Part shown: positions 22,989-32,374 of the stretch, piece after piece
Position numbering within the stretch: position 1 is the first letter of the stretch
Layout of the letters: every line of letters starts with the position of its first letter
From: Cellulomonas sp. SLBN-39
Lineage (GTDB): Bacteria > Actinomycetota > Actinomycetes > Actinomycetales > Cellulomonadaceae
Assembly (NCBI RefSeq): GCF_006715865.1
Contig: NZ_VFOA01000001.1
Span: 1,240,001-1,304,000 of the forward strand
Reading direction: 5' to 3'
Length of the DNA stretch: 64,000 bases
Position numbers and translations under genes: made by a program
Notes under the pieces: model-generated
Told to the model about the DNA's origin: nothing
Database searches by the model: none
What the model saw: the letters and a program-made list of their open reading frames with translations, nothing else

Positions 22989-25433
22989 TCAGCCCTGGGC
23001 CAGGAGGACCTCCTCGACGGCGGCGCGGACGGGCTCGGGGACGTCGAGGGCCGCGAGGTGCGCGAGGCGCGTGTGCAGGGGGCGGTCGGCGGTGACGACG
23101 TCGTGCACGCGGCGCTTGGTCTCGTAGGCGATCTGGGCGGCGTCGAGGCGGGCGTAGACGTGGCGCTCGACGTCGTTGCGCCGCAGCGCCGGGTCGGGGC
23201 CGACCTGCACGGCCAGGGCCGCGCCGACGGGGACGTCCGCGACCGTGACGTGCAGGTGCCCGTCGGTGCCGCGGACGACGTCGGTCTCGACCGGGGTGCC
23301 GTCGACCGTCGCGGTGGCCGGCGGCAGGTCGGCGGCGACGGACAGGAACGTCGCCGTCCAGGTGCGGGTGCGCGGGAGGAAGCCGCCCGCGCCGGTGACC
23401 GGTCCGGCGGTGAACACGCCGGCGGCCTGGTCCCAGGTCAGCGGCGTGCGGGCGACGTGCGCGTCGTCGAGGCCGTCGCCCGTGCCGTCGTCCTCGACGA
23501 GGGTGAGCGCACCGTCGGCGCCGACGACCACGAGCACCTCCAGGTGCGCGGGCTCGACCGGGTCGTTGCCGGGCACCGCGGCGCCGTCGAGCGGCACGAG
23601 CGCCCCCGCGGGTGCGAGCACGGGCAGGTGCGCGAGGTCGCGGTGCAGGAGGGTCTCGCGGTCGCCGTCGTAGACCAGGCCGGTGAGCACGTCGACCCAG
23701 GAGCCGGGCGGCAGCCAGGCCCGCGCGGATGCGGTCGCGGAGGCGGGGGCGCGCGGCGTGGTCATCGGGACCACGAGCAGCTCGGAGCCGAAGCACGCCT
23801 GCTGCGGGACCGTGTACGCCTCGTCGGCGTGCGGCCAGCGGTGGTAGACGGGCACGACGAGCGGCACACCCTCGCGGGCGGCGCGGTGGTTCATGGTGTG
23901 CAGGTACGGCACGAGGCGGTGCCGCAGGCGCAGGTAGCGGGTCTGGACCTGCTCATGCTCGGGCCCGAACGTCCACGGCTCCTTGGTCATGAACGGGTTG
24001 TTCGAGGAGTGCAGGCGCAGGATCGGGGAGAACGTGCCGAGCTGGACCCACCGGGTCGCGAGCTCGTCGTCCTTGACTCCCCACAGGTGCCCGCCGACGT
24101 CGTGGCTCCACCAGCCGTACCCGATGTTCGCGGCCGTCGCGGTGAACTCCGGCTGGAACGCCAGGGACGCCCAGGAGACCACGGTGTCGCCGGAGAACCC
24201 GACCGGGTACCGGTGCGACCCCGGGCCGGCGTAGCGGGAGAACGTCAGCGGCCGGCGACCGTCGCGCGCGGAGTCGAGGAAGTGCCGGTGGTTGAGCACC
24301 CACAGCGGGTCGACGCCGGGCAGGCGCGAGTGGCCGCCCTGCTGCCAGTCGAGCCACCAGAAGTCGACGCCCTGCGCCTCGAGCGGGTGGTGCAGCAGCT
24401 CCAGGTACGCGGTGAGGAAGGCCTCGTCGGTGACGTCGAACGCCACGGGGTCGCCGGACTCGGGGTCGCGGCCGAGCGCCGCGCACATCGCGGCGTAGGC
24501 GTCCTCGTGCGCGCCGACGCCGTCCGCCGGGTGCACGTTGAGCGTGACGCGGTGACCGTGGTCGTGCAGCCAGCGCAGGAACGCGGGCGGGTCGGGGAAC
24601 AGCTCGCGGTTCCACGTGTAGCCGGTCCAGCCGCTGCCGTGCGCGGGGTCGATGTCGACGAGGTGCCAGTCCATGTCGACCACCGCGACGGAGAACGGCA
24701 GGCCCGCGGCGGCGAACCGCTCCATGAGCGCGCGGTAGGAGTCGGCCGTGTAGCGGTGGTAGCGGCTCCACCAGCTGCCGAGCGCCCACCGCGGCAGCAC
24801 CGGCTGCGGGCCCGACACCGCGTACAGCGCCCGCACCGCGGCGGCGTGGTCGTGGCCGTAGGCGAAGACGTACAGGTCGTGGCGCGAGCCGTCGCGGGGC
24901 ACGGGCGTGCCGTGGTCGTCGAAGACGAAGGAGCGCGAGTCGTCGAGCACGGCGTACCCCCAGCGGCTGACGACGCCGGGGTCGAGCGGGATCGCGCCGT
25001 CCGCGAGGTCGAGGGTGCGGGCGGTGCCGCCGAGGTTGCCGCCGCGCCCGTCGCGGCCGCCGTCGCCGAACCGCCACACCGAGTCGTACGCGCTGACGGC
25101 GCCCAGCACGGCGACCTGCAGCCCGTGCGGGGCGAACGGGCCGCGGTCGTAGGTGAGCCGCAGCCGCGACGTCACGACCTCGACGTGCGTGGCGTGCTCG
25201 ACGACCCGGACGTCCGGCACGGGCTGTGCGCGGTGCAGCGCGAACGTCGACGGCCGGTCCTCGAACACCCCGTCGGCGGCGTGCTCGAGGCGCAGCAGGC
25301 CGTCGGCCAGCACGGTGATCCGGTAGGTGTCGCCCTGGACGACGGCTCGGGGGTCGGCGACGGGGCGGGCGGGGAACGGGAGCACGGGGCCGGCCTCCGG
25401 CGGGTCGGGGGCGCCGTCCGTGCGCCGTCGCAC
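22989..25433 (-). CDS. Glycoside hydrolase family 31 alpha-glucosidase/alpha-xylosidase
   Basis: The 814-residue enzyme has an N-terminal beta-sandwich (about 30-210), a TIM barrel with the nucleophile Asp362 in DFWWLDWQQG and acid/base Asp416 in GFSGDTVVSW, and C-terminal beta domains. SWWSRYHRYTADSY and DMDWHLVDI are typical GH31 subsite motifs. It hydrolyses alpha-linked glucose or xylose; which is not clear. There is no signal peptide, so it should act on imported oligosaccharides. The C-terminal 60 residues (ERHVYARLDAAQIAYETKRR) are helical and unusual. A divergent LacI regulator and an operator overlapping its promoter suggest induction by a sugar. Confidence 0.9.
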   Translation of the reverse strand: MRRRTDGAPDPPEAGPVLPFPARPVADPRAVVQGDTYRITVLADGLLRLEHAADGVFEDRPSTFALHRAQPVPDVRVVEHATHVEVVTSRLRLTYDRGPFAPHGLQVAVLGAVSAYDSVWRFGDGGRDGRGGNLGGTARTLDLADGAIPLDPGVVSRWGYAVLDDSRSFVFDDHGTPVPRDGSRHDLYVFAYGHDHAAAVRALYAVSGPQPVLPRWALGSWWSRYHRYTADSYRALMERFAAAGLPFSVAVVDMDWHLVDIDPAHGSGWTGYTWNRELFPDPPAFLRWLHDHGHRVTLNVHPADGVGAHEDAYAAMCAALGRDPESGDPVAFDVTDEAFLTAYLELLHHPLEAQGVDFWWLDWQQGGHSRLPGVDPLWVLNHRHFLDSARDGRRPLTFSRYAGPGSHRYPVGFSGDTVVSWASLAFQPEFTATAANIGYGWWSHDVGGHLWGVKDDELATRWVQLGTFSPILRLHSSNNPFMTKEPWTFGPEHEQVQTRYLRLRHRLVPYLHTMNHRAAREGVPLVVPVYHRWPHADEAYTVPQQACFGSELLVVPMTTPRAPASATASARAWLPPGSWVDVLTGLVYDGDRETLLHRDLAHLPVLAPAGALVPLDGAAVPGNDPVEPAHLEVLVVVGADGALTLVEDDGTGDGLDDAHVARTPLTWDQAAGVFTAGPVTGAGGFLPRTRTWTATFLSVAADLPPATATVDGTPVETDVVRGTDGHLHVTVADVPVGAALAVQVGPDPALRRNDVERHVYARLDAAQIAYETKRRVHDVVTADRPLHTRLAHLAALDVPEPVRAAVEEVLLAQG

Positions 25434-25440
25434 GGTCTGG

Positions 25441-25469
25441 TTTAGCGCTATACCCGATCACGCTAGGCT
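25441..25469. promoter_or_regulatory. Divergent promoter region with LacI-type operator
   Basis: TAGCGCTA (25443-25450) is an 8-bp palindrome with the central CG typical of LacI-family operators. It lies 10 nt upstream of the GH31 start. For the LacI gene, TTTAGC (25441-25446) and TAGGCT (25464-25469) form a -35/-10 pair with 17-bp spacing. Binding would block both genes. Confidence 0.55.
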
Positions 25470-25503
25470 CACCGCGTCCGGACCGTCAACCACGGGGGTC
25501 ACG

Positions 25504-26502
25504 ATGGCGCGGGTCACGCTCGCCGACGTCGCCGCGCACGTCGGCGTCTCGGTGATGACCGTGTCCAACGTCGTCAACGGCCGCCTCGGACGCGTCTCCG
25601 CTCCCACCGCCGCGCGCGTCCAGGACGCCGTGGCGTCCCTCGGGTACGTGCCGCACGGCGCGGCCCGATCGCTCGCCGCCCGCCGCACGCACCTCGTCGG
25701 CCTGCTCCTGCCGACCCGCGGCACGAGCCTGCTCGGCTCGCCCCACGACCAGACGCTCGTCGGCGCGCTCGAGGTCACGCTGCGCCGGCGCGACCACCAC
25801 CTGCTGCTGCGCGGCGTCGAGACCGCCGCCGACGTGCGCGACTCCGTGCAGCGGTGGAGCCTCGACGGGATCGTCGTCCTGGGGTTCACCGACGACGAGC
25901 TCGCGGCCCTCGACCTGCCCCGTGGCGTGCCCACCGTCGTCGTCGACGCGCACGACGACGCACCGGGCCGCGGGCACGTGCGCTCCGACGACCACGAGGG
26001 CGGGCGGCTCGCCGGTGCGCACCTGGCCGCGCTCGGGCACCGCGACGTCGTGCTCGTCGGCCCGCTCGCCGGGGGCAGCCGGGTCGTCGCCGCCCGCCTC
26101 GACGGGCTGCGGCAGAGCCTGGGGGTCGGGCACGTGCCGGCCGTGGACGCCGCCACCACCTACGACGCCGGCGTCGCGGCCGCCCCTCGGGTGCTGCGCG
26201 ACCACCCCGGCGCCACCGCCGTCGTCGCGACCGCCGACACCCTCGCCGCCGGCCTCTGCCGCGGGCTCGCCGACGCGGGCCGGCGCGTCCCGGGCGACCT
26301 GTCCGTGGTCGGCTACGACGACGCCGAGCTGGCCCGCTGCGTCACGCCCGCGCTCACCACGGTGCGGCAGGACGTCGCGCGCAAGGGCGAGGCCGCCGCC
26401 CGCCTGCTGCTCGCAGCGATCGGCGGCGCGCCGGACCTCCGCACCGAGCACGTGCACGTCGACCTCGTCGTGCGGGCCTCCACGGCCGCACCCCCTTCCT
26501 GA
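25504..26502 (+). CDS. LacI-family transcriptional regulator
   Basis: The 332-residue protein starts with a LacI-type helix-turn-helix ([20 protein letters not shown]), a hinge helix region ([10 protein letters not shown]) and a periplasmic-binding-like domain with [25 protein letters not shown] and a late [20 protein letters not shown]. It should bind a sugar and repress the divergent GH31 gene and itself through the TAGCGCTA operator. The operator and promoter are directly between the two genes. The effector is probably the product of the GH31 enzyme; that is inference. Confidence 0.92.
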   Translation: MARVTLADVAAHVGVSVMTVSNVVNGRLGRVSAPTAARVQDAVASLGYVPHGAARSLAARRTHLVGLLLPTRGTSLLGSPHDQTLVGALEVTLRRRDHHLLLRGVETAADVRDSVQRWSLDGIVVLGFTDDELAALDLPRGVPTVVVDAHDDAPGRGHVRSDDHEGGRLAGAHLAALGHRDVVLVGPLAGGSRVVAARLDGLRQSLGVGHVPAVDAATTYDAGVAAAPRVLRDHPGATAVVATADTLAAGLCRGLADAGRRVPGDLSVVGYDDAELARCVTPALTTVRQDVARKGEAAARLLLAAIGGAPDLRTEHVHVDLVVRASTAAPPS

Positions 26503-26546
26503 GGCCGGGACGGAATCCGGGCGGTGCGCGTCGCGTTGCCACCGGC

Positions 26547-26981
26547 ATGACGCTGACCGGTGAGTACGCCCCGAGCCCCGACGACTTCACGCGCGAGCAC
26601 GCCGCCCTGTACGAGTCCTCCGGCGGCACGGAGGGCACCACGCTGAACGGCCGCCCCGTCATCGTGCTGACCACGGTCGGCGCGAAGACCGGCAAGCTCC
26701 GCAAGACCCCGCTGATGCGGGTCGAGCACGACGGCGAGTACGCCGTGGTCGCGTCCAAGGGCGGCGCCCCGGAGCACCCGACGTGGTTCGGCAACCTCCT
26801 CGCGCACCCGCGCGTCGCGCTGCAGGACGGCCCGGTGGTCCGCGAGTACGACGCCCGCGTCGTCGAGGGCGACGAGCGCGCGACCTGGTGGGCGCGGGCC
26901 GTCGAGGTCTGGCCCGACTACGAGCGGTACACGACGCTCACCGACCGGCAGATCCCGGTCGTCGTCCTGACCCCCGCCTGA
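26547..26981 (+). CDS. Deazaflavin (F420)-dependent nitroreductase family protein
   Basis: A 144-residue split-barrel protein with [20 protein letters not shown] (F420 phosphate contacts), [15 protein letters not shown] and [18 protein letters not shown], the family pattern of mycobacterial Ddn and relatives. Members use reduced coenzyme F420 to reduce quinones or nitro compounds. The tail NVWW-type motif is replaced by [18 protein letters not shown]. Most actinobacteria carry many paralogs. It follows the LacI gene by 44 nt and may be co-transcribed, but a functional link is not obvious. Confidence 0.9.
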   Translation: MTLTGEYAPSPDDFTREHAALYESSGGTEGTTLNGRPVIVLTTVGAKTGKLRKTPLMRVEHDGEYAVVASKGGAPEHPTWFGNLLAHPRVALQDGPVVREYDARVVEGDERATWWARAVEVWPDYERYTTLTDRQIPVVVLTPA

Positions 26982-27017
26982 CGCGCCGGGCCCGGGCCAC
27001 CGGGCCACGGACGCAGC

Positions 27018-27045
27018 GACGCCCCCGCCGGCCGGCGGGGGCGTC
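27018..27045. terminator. Perfect 28-bp palindrome, bidirectional terminator
   Basis: The palindrome is perfect over 28 bp (arms GACGCCCCCGCCGG and its complement). It lies between the convergent F420-protein gene (stop at 26981) and the flotillin gene (27063). Confidence 0.7.
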
Positions 27046-27062
27046 GTCGTGCGTGCGGTGCG

Positions 27063-28529
27063 TCAGGAGGCGGTGCCGCTGCCCGTCGACGCGGTCGCGG
27101 TCGGCTGCGCCGTGATGCTGGAGACGAGCGCGCTGAGGTCGAGGCCCGTGAGGGACTTGATGACCTCCTGGCCCTCGCCGAGCACCTGGCCGACCGTGCG
27201 CGTGATCTGCGACGCGCCGTCGGTGGAGACGACCGTGAGCTGGTCGATGCCGCTGATCGGCTCGGCCGCGGCCCGCACGATCTCCGGCAGCAGCGCGATG
27301 ACCTGCTGCGCGAGGACCGCCTGGCCCTGCTCGCGCAGCGCCTCGGCCTGCGCGCGGGTGGACTCGGCGGCGGCCAGGCCCTCGGCCCGGGCGGCCGCGG
27401 CGCGGGCCAGACCGAGCGCCTCGATGGCCTTGGCCTCGGCGACCTGGCGGTCGCGCTCGGCGTTGCCGGCGCGGATCGTCGCCTCGGCGGCGGCCTCGGC
27501 GTCCTGGACCGTGGCGATCTTGTTCGCCTCGGCGATCTTCATGCGCTTGAACGCGTCGGCCTCGGTCGACGCGTTGGCCGCGTCACGCTCGGCGTTGGCG
27601 CGCTGGACCGCGGCGTACGCAGCGGCCTCGGCCGGCTTGCGGACGTCGATGTCGAGCTGCTCCTCGGTCACCTTCGCCTTCTCGGCGAGGGCCTCGCGCT
27701 CCTGGGTCGCGACGAGGCGGTCCTGCTCGGCGCGGGCGAGCTGGCCGGCGGCGTTGGCCTCGGCGTTGGCCCGGTCGGTCTCGGCCTTGATCGCGGCCTG
27801 CTTGATCGCGAGGTCGCGCTGACGGGCCGCGATGGCCTCCATCGCCTGGATCTTGGCGAACTCGGAGACCTGCTGCGCCTCGGCCTCCTTGACCTCGGCG
27901 ACCTGGCGGGCACGCGCGGACTCGGCGCGGCCGAGATTGGACAGGTAGTCCGAGCCGGGCGTCGAGATGTCGGAGATGTTGAGCAGGTCGACCTGCAGAC
28001 CCTGCTCCGCGAGGTCCGCCTTGGTGGAGGCGACGACGCCGTCCTGCAGCGACTTGCGGTCGCTGATGATCTGCTCGATCGTCATGTCGCCGATGATCGA
28101 GCGCAGCGAGCCCTCGAGGGACTCCTTGATGACGTCGGTCAGCGTGGCCTGCTGCGAGAGGAAGCGCTGCGCGGCACGGCGCACGCCCTCCTCGTCCCCG
28201 CGGACCTTGAAGTTGATGGACGCCTTGATGGCGAGCTTGATGCGGTTCTTGTCGACACCCTCGACCGTGATGCCGATCTGACGCTGCTCCAGCGAGATCG
28301 GGAAGCCCTGCTGCAGCACGGGCCAGACGAACACGCGCCCGCCGACGACGACGCGCTGGCCGGCCTGCGCGTTGGCGCCCTTGCCCGCGCCGCGGCCGAC
28401 GATGATGAGCGCCTCGTTGGGTGGCACCCGGCGGATCCGCTTGGTGATGAGCGCGATGACCGCGACGAACGCGATGATCAGCGCGCCGACGGCGAGGATG
28501 GTGGCGCCGTTCTCGACGATGTCCAGCAT
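27063..28529 (-). CDS. Flotillin-family SPFH/band 7 protein
   Basis: The 488-residue protein has an N-terminal membrane segment (about 10-30), an SPFH domain (about 35-205, with GGRVFVWPVLQQGFPISLEQ), and a long Ala/Glu-rich coiled coil (about 205-400) with repeated AEAN/ANAERD units. The C-terminal PEIVRAAAEPISGIDQLTVV is the flotillin signature. Flotillins oligomerise at the inner membrane face and organise fluid microdomains. It follows an NfeD-like gene in the same direction, as in Bacillus yuaF-yuaG, so the two likely act as a pair. A strong terminator follows. Confidence 0.93.
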   Translation of the reverse strand: MLDIVENGATILAVGALIIAFVAVIALITKRIRRVPPNEALIIVGRGAGKGANAQAGQRVVVGGRVFVWPVLQQGFPISLEQRQIGITVEGVDKNRIKLAIKASINFKVRGDEEGVRRAAQRFLSQQATLTDVIKESLEGSLRSIIGDMTIEQIISDRKSLQDGVVASTKADLAEQGLQVDLLNISDISTPGSDYLSNLGRAESARARQVAEVKEAEAQQVSEFAKIQAMEAIAARQRDLAIKQAAIKAETDRANAEANAAGQLARAEQDRLVATQEREALAEKAKVTEEQLDIDVRKPAEAAAYAAVQRANAERDAANASTEADAFKRMKIAEANKIATVQDAEAAAEATIRAGNAERDRQVAEAKAIEALGLARAAAARAEGLAAAESTRAQAEALREQGQAVLAQQVIALLPEIVRAAAEPISGIDQLTVVSTDGASQITRTVGQVLGEGQEVIKSLTGLDLSALVSSITAQPTATASTGSGTAS

Positions 28530-28651
28530 GGTGGGTCCCGGCCGGGCCGGGGCTCCTTCCTGTCGGTCCTGCGGGTGCGGCGCCGGCCGCGGGGCGGCCG
28601 CGCGACGCCATGGTCAGGGGCGGGGTCGGGCCCCGGTGCCGGGCGGGTGCG

Positions 28652-29119
28652 TCAGGCGCGGCGGACGAGCACGCGGGAGCCGCTGACGGCCACCACCTGC
28701 ACGCGCGTGCCGGCCGGGATCTCGTCGTCGGCCCACGCCAGGCGGGCCTCGAGGTCCTGCACACCCTCGAGCCGGACCTCCCCGCCGCCGGGACCGGTGG
28801 TCGCGGTCGTCATGCCGAACGCGCCCTCCAGCGGCGGCGGCGGCGCGTCCTCCGTGGCCGCGAGGCGGTGGATGAGGCGCTGCGAGACGAACGCCGCGAC
28901 GAGCGCGAAGCCGATGCCGATGACCGACGCCCACACGAACCCGAGGTCCGCGGAGAACGCGATCACGCCGCTCGCCCCGAAGACGACGGCGCCCACGCCG
29001 GCGGCGATGCCGGACAGCCCGCCCTCCCCGACGCCGAAGGACTCGAACAGGTCGCCGAACACGAGGGACGCCAGCAGCAGCACGAGGCCGATGCCGCCGA
29101 TGACGAGGAAGAGGGTCAC
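28652..29119 (-). CDS. NfeD-like membrane protein (YuaF-type)
   Basis: A 155-residue protein with two to three membrane segments (about 3-22, 36-55, 60-80) and a C-terminal OB-fold-like soluble region ending VQVVAVSGSRVLVRRA, the NfeD C-terminal pattern. It sits 122 nt before the flotillin gene on the same strand. NfeD proteins partner with SPFH proteins and are thought to stabilise or scaffold them. It begins at GTG 29119. There is no N-terminal serine protease domain, so this is the short NfeD type. Confidence 0.88.
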   Translation of the reverse strand: MTLFLVIGGIGLVLLLASLVFGDLFESFGVGEGGLSGIAAGVGAVVFGASGVIAFSADLGFVWASVIGIGFALVAAFVSQRLIHRLAATEDAPPPPLEGAFGMTTATTGPGGGEVRLEGVQDLEARLAWADDEIPAGTRVQVVAVSGSRVLVRRA

Positions 29120-29227
29120 GTGCGCGGGGTCCCTTCGATGGGTGGGCGCGGTCAGTATGCCGCAGCGCGCCTCGCCCCACGGGGGCCCTGTGGACCACCC
29201 GACCGACCCGGTCGGGTGAACCTGCCG

Positions 29228-30790
29228 TCAGTGACCGTCGGCCGGCAGCGGCGTCGGGTCGGGTGCGCCCCGCCCGACGAGCGAGCGCCGGTAGGAGTAG
29301 AGGAAGTAGATGAGCACGCCCGCCGCGAGCCACGCCAGGAACCGCAGCCAGGTCAGCGTCGTGAGGTTGAGCATGAGCCACAGGCACGCGACGCCCGCGA
29401 TCACCGGCAGCGCCGGCGACCACGGCACGCGGAACCCGCGCGGCAGGTCGGGGCGGGTGCGCCGCAGGATCGGGATGCCGAAGCTGACCAGCACGAACGC
29501 GGACAGCGTGCCGATGTTGATCATCTCCTCGAGCAGCTCGACCTCCGCGAGCCCGGCGATGAGGGCGACCACCACGCCGGCACCGACCTGCAGCGCCAGC
29601 GGCGTGCCGAACCGCGGCGACGTCCGCGACAGGCCCCGGGGCAGCAGCCCGTCGCGGCTCATCGCGAAGATCACGCGCGTCAGGCCCAGCAGCAGCACCA
29701 TGAGCACGCTCGTCAGGCCGACGAGGATCCCCACGGAGATCACGCGCCCCGCCCAGTCGGCGCCCACCAGCACGAACGCCGTGGTCAGGGACGGGTGGTC
29801 GGCGGCCGCGAGGTCGCGATAGCTGACCATGCCCGTCACGACCACGGTCACGAGGATGTACAGCACCGTCACCAGCGCCAGTCCGCCGAGGATGCCCCGC
29901 GGCACGGCACGCTGGGGGTCCTTGGTCTCCTCCGCGGTGGTCGCGACGACGTCGAAGCCGATGAACGCGAAGAACACGAGCGCGGCGCCCGACAGGATGC
30001 CCATGACGCCGTACGTCGTCGGCTCGAACCCCAGCAGGAAGCCCGTCAGCGGCTGGTGCAGCCCCGTCGTCCCGGCGGCGGCCGGCTCGGCGGGCGGCAC
30101 GAACGGCGTCCAGTTCTCGGCCTTGACGTAGAAGAACCCGACGACGATCACGAACACCGTGATGCCGACCTTGATGATCGTGAACACGCTGTTCACCCGC
30201 GAGGACAGGCGTGTGCCGATCGCGAGCAGCGTGGTGAAGACCGCGACGATGAGCACCGGGCCCCACGCGACGTCCACGCCGAGCAGCGTCACCGTGGGCG
30301 GCACGTCGAGGCCGAACAGGCCGAACGCGTCGGACAGGTACACGCCCCAGAACTTCGCGATCACCGCCGACGCGAGCAGCATCTCCAGGATCAGGTCCCA
30401 GCCGATGATCCAGGCGACGAGCTCGCCCATCGTCGAGTACGAGTACGTGTACGCCGACCCGGCGACGGGGATCGTCGAGGCGAACTCGGCGTAGCACATG
30501 ATGGCGAGCGCGCACACGAGCGCGGCGACCAGGAACGACACGATCACGGCCGGGCCGGCGTAGTTCGCCGCCGCCGTCGCGCCCACGGAGAAGATGCCCG
30601 CGCCGACGGCCACCGCCACACCCAGCACGGCCAGGTCCCACGCGGTCAGGGTGCGGCGCAGGCGGCGCTCGGGGTCGTCGACCGCCGCGAGCGAGGACTC
30701 GACGGACTTGCGGCGCAGCACGCTGCGCGGCCCCGGACCGCGGGAGGCGTACGGGCGGTCCGGCGGCGGGAAGGCGGGTCCTGCGCTCAT
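29228..30790 (-). CDS. APC-family amino acid permease
   Basis: The 520-residue transporter has 12 or more membrane helices. The first, LGVAVAVGAGIFSVGATAA, contains the broken-helix GAGIF substrate motif of LeuT-fold amino acid permeases, and FFAFIGFDVVATTAEETKDP marks the sixth, as in cationic amino acid transporters. It should exchange or co-transport amino acids with H+ in the cytoplasmic membrane. The cytoplasmic N-tail (about 1-48) is Pro/Arg-rich. ATG 30790 was chosen because homology starts soon after. It is divergent from a hypothetical gene across 239 bp. Substrate is not determined. Confidence 0.9.
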   Translation of the reverse strand: MSAGPAFPPPDRPYASRGPGPRSVLRRKSVESSLAAVDDPERRLRRTLTAWDLAVLGVAVAVGAGIFSVGATAAANYAGPAVIVSFLVAALVCALAIMCYAEFASTIPVAGSAYTYSYSTMGELVAWIIGWDLILEMLLASAVIAKFWGVYLSDAFGLFGLDVPPTVTLLGVDVAWGPVLIVAVFTTLLAIGTRLSSRVNSVFTIIKVGITVFVIVVGFFYVKAENWTPFVPPAEPAAAGTTGLHQPLTGFLLGFEPTTYGVMGILSGAALVFFAFIGFDVVATTAEETKDPQRAVPRGILGGLALVTVLYILVTVVVTGMVSYRDLAAADHPSLTTAFVLVGADWAGRVISVGILVGLTSVLMVLLLGLTRVIFAMSRDGLLPRGLSRTSPRFGTPLALQVGAGVVVALIAGLAEVELLEEMINIGTLSAFVLVSFGIPILRRTRPDLPRGFRVPWSPALPVIAGVACLWLMLNLTTLTWLRFLAWLAAGVLIYFLYSYRRSLVGRGAPDPTPLPADGH

Positions 30791-31029
30791 GAGTGTGCTC
30801 CGGGGCGGCGGGTTCGGGCCGCGGACGGCGGCGGGTGCGTGCGGTGGGTCGCGGTCGGGCCGCTCGGTGCGCGGCGCACGGGCCGCGGTGGCGGCGTGCG
30901 GTACGACGGCCGCGGGTGGCGGCGCCGGGTGCGACGGCCGGGGGGTGGCGGCCTCGCAGCCGAGCATGGCGCGATCGGGCGCGGGCGGCCACCGGGTGCG
31001 GGCCGTGCGCGACCGACCGAGCATGAGGC

Positions 31030-31482
31030 ATGGCCGAGACGGAGAACCTGGACGAAGGGCCCGACGCCGCGCACCGCGTGCCGCCCGGGGTGGACGACGC
31101 GACCGTGGAGGCGGTCGGCGCGGTGACGGCCGCGTTCGAGGTGGTCGAGCACGCCCGCGGCATGCTCTACGCGTTCCACCGGCTGCTCGGGCGTGCCGAC
31201 CTCGAGCTCGGCGATGCCCTCGACCAGCTCGAGGCGGCCGGGCACGGCGAGCTCGCCGACCGGGTGCGCGCGGACGTGCTGGGGCGCAACGTCCTCGACG
31301 GCCGCTGGACGTTCCAGGTGGTCGAGGAGTTCGACGACGGGTACCACCGGGCGTTCGCGGACGCCGAGCGCGCAGTCCGCGACGAGCTGCTCGGCGGGCG
31401 ACGGCACGTCGCGGAGGCGCAGATGAAGGAGCGCCGACGCACGCACGGGCGCCCCGGCCACGAGGCGCTGCCGCCGTCCTGA
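31030..31482 (+). CDS. Conserved actinobacterial hypothetical protein
   Basis: A 150-residue soluble, mostly helical protein. HARGMLYAFHRLLGRADLELGDALDQLE and GRWTFQVVEEFDDGYHRAF look like a conserved core, followed by a basic RHVAEAQMKERRRTHGRPGH tail. I recall similar proteins in many actinobacteria but no function. No signal, membrane segment or catalytic motif is visible. It is divergent from the amino acid permease and upstream of the HNH nuclease gene by 103 nt. Confidence 0.75.
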   Translation: MAETENLDEGPDAAHRVPPGVDDATVEAVGAVTAAFEVVEHARGMLYAFHRLLGRADLELGDALDQLEAAGHGELADRVRADVLGRNVLDGRWTFQVVEEFDDGYHRAFADAERAVRDELLGGRRHVAEAQMKERRRTHGRPGHEALPPS

Positions 31483-31585
31483 CCGGCGCGGCGACCCGCC
31501 CACAGCCACACCGCGGACCGGGGACGACCCCGTCGCGGCCGACGCGACGGCACGTCCCCGGACGCCGACGGCGCACCCTGACGCC

Positions 31586-32353
31586 GTGGACCTCGCGACG
31601 ATGCTCGCCCCGGAGCTCGCCGCGCACGCCGAGCACCCGGTGCCCGCGCGCACCGGTGCACCACCGCGCGTCCGGGACGCACGCACCGGCGCCTGGGTGC
31701 TGGCGCTCGTCGTCGCGCTCCTGCTCGGTCTGGGGCTGCCCTGGTGGCAGGGGGAGCGCGCGGCGGCCCAGCACCCCGTCACGGCGACCGACCTCGCGGC
31801 GGGCCGGGCGGCGCTCGACCGGGTCGCCGTGCGGACCGGCCCCGGGCCCGGCGGGTACGAGCGCGAGCTGTTCGGCGACGGGTGGGTCGACGTCGACGGC
31901 AACGGGTGCGGCACGCGCGACGACGTGCTGGTCCGCGACCTCACGGGCCCGGTCGTCGACGAGGACGGGTGCGTCGTCCTCGCCGGGACGCTCGACGACC
32001 CGTACACCGGCGCCGTCGTGGCGTTCGCGCGGGGCGAGCGCTCCGCGGACGTGCAGGTCGACCACGTCGTCGCCCTCGCCGACGCGTGGCGGTCGGGCGC
32101 GCAGGCGTGGAGCGCCCCCGCGCGCACCGCGTTCGCGAACGACCCCGCCAACCTGCTCGCCGTCGACGGGCCGGCGAACCAGGACAAGGGCGCGTCCGAC
32201 GCGTCCGCGTGGCTGCCGCCCGAGGTCGGCTACCGCTGCGTCTACGCGCTGCGCCAGCTCCGGGTCAAGGACGCGTACGGGCTCAGCGTGACCCCGGCGG
32301 AGCGGGACGCGCTCGACGACGCGCTGGACGGCTGCGTCGTCGTGCCCGGGTGA
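31586..32353 (+). CDS. Membrane-anchored or secreted HNH (GmrSD-type) nuclease
   Basis: A 255-residue protein with a membrane segment or signal at about 37-53 and an exported C-terminal HNH domain. Catalytic motifs are VDHVVALADAW (Asp159-His160), NDPANL (Asn189) and NQDKGASDASAWLP (Asn198, Lys201). This DHVV...N..N..K layout is the DUF1524/GmrSD-type HNH fold used by secreted nucleases of actinobacteria. Four cysteines in the mature part could form disulfides. It probably degrades external DNA for nutrition. Start GTG 31586 leaves a 36-residue cytoplasmic tail; a shorter start would give a cleavable signal. Confidence 0.85.
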   Translation: MDLATMLAPELAAHAEHPVPARTGAPPRVRDARTGAWVLALVVALLLGLGLPWWQGERAAAQHPVTATDLAAGRAALDRVAVRTGPGPGGYERELFGDGWVDVDGNGCGTRDDVLVRDLTGPVVDEDGCVVLAGTLDDPYTGAVVAFARGERSADVQVDHVVALADAWRSGAQAWSAPARTAFANDPANLLAVDGPANQDKGASDASAWLPPEVGYRCVYALRQLRVKDAYGLSVTPAERDALDDALDGCVVVPG

Positions 32354-32374
32354 CGAGCGTGCGGCCCGGCGGCG

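Noticed and set aside
21471..25445. A very long open frame on the + strand across the DUF234 and GH31 region
   Set aside because: It is antisense or out of frame to two well-supported genes, and its translation is Arg/Ala/Gly low complexity, as expected from GC-rich shadow frames.
27063..28529. Mobile element or phage-related repeat in the Ala/Glu-rich region
   Set aside because: The repetitive composition is the flotillin coiled coil.
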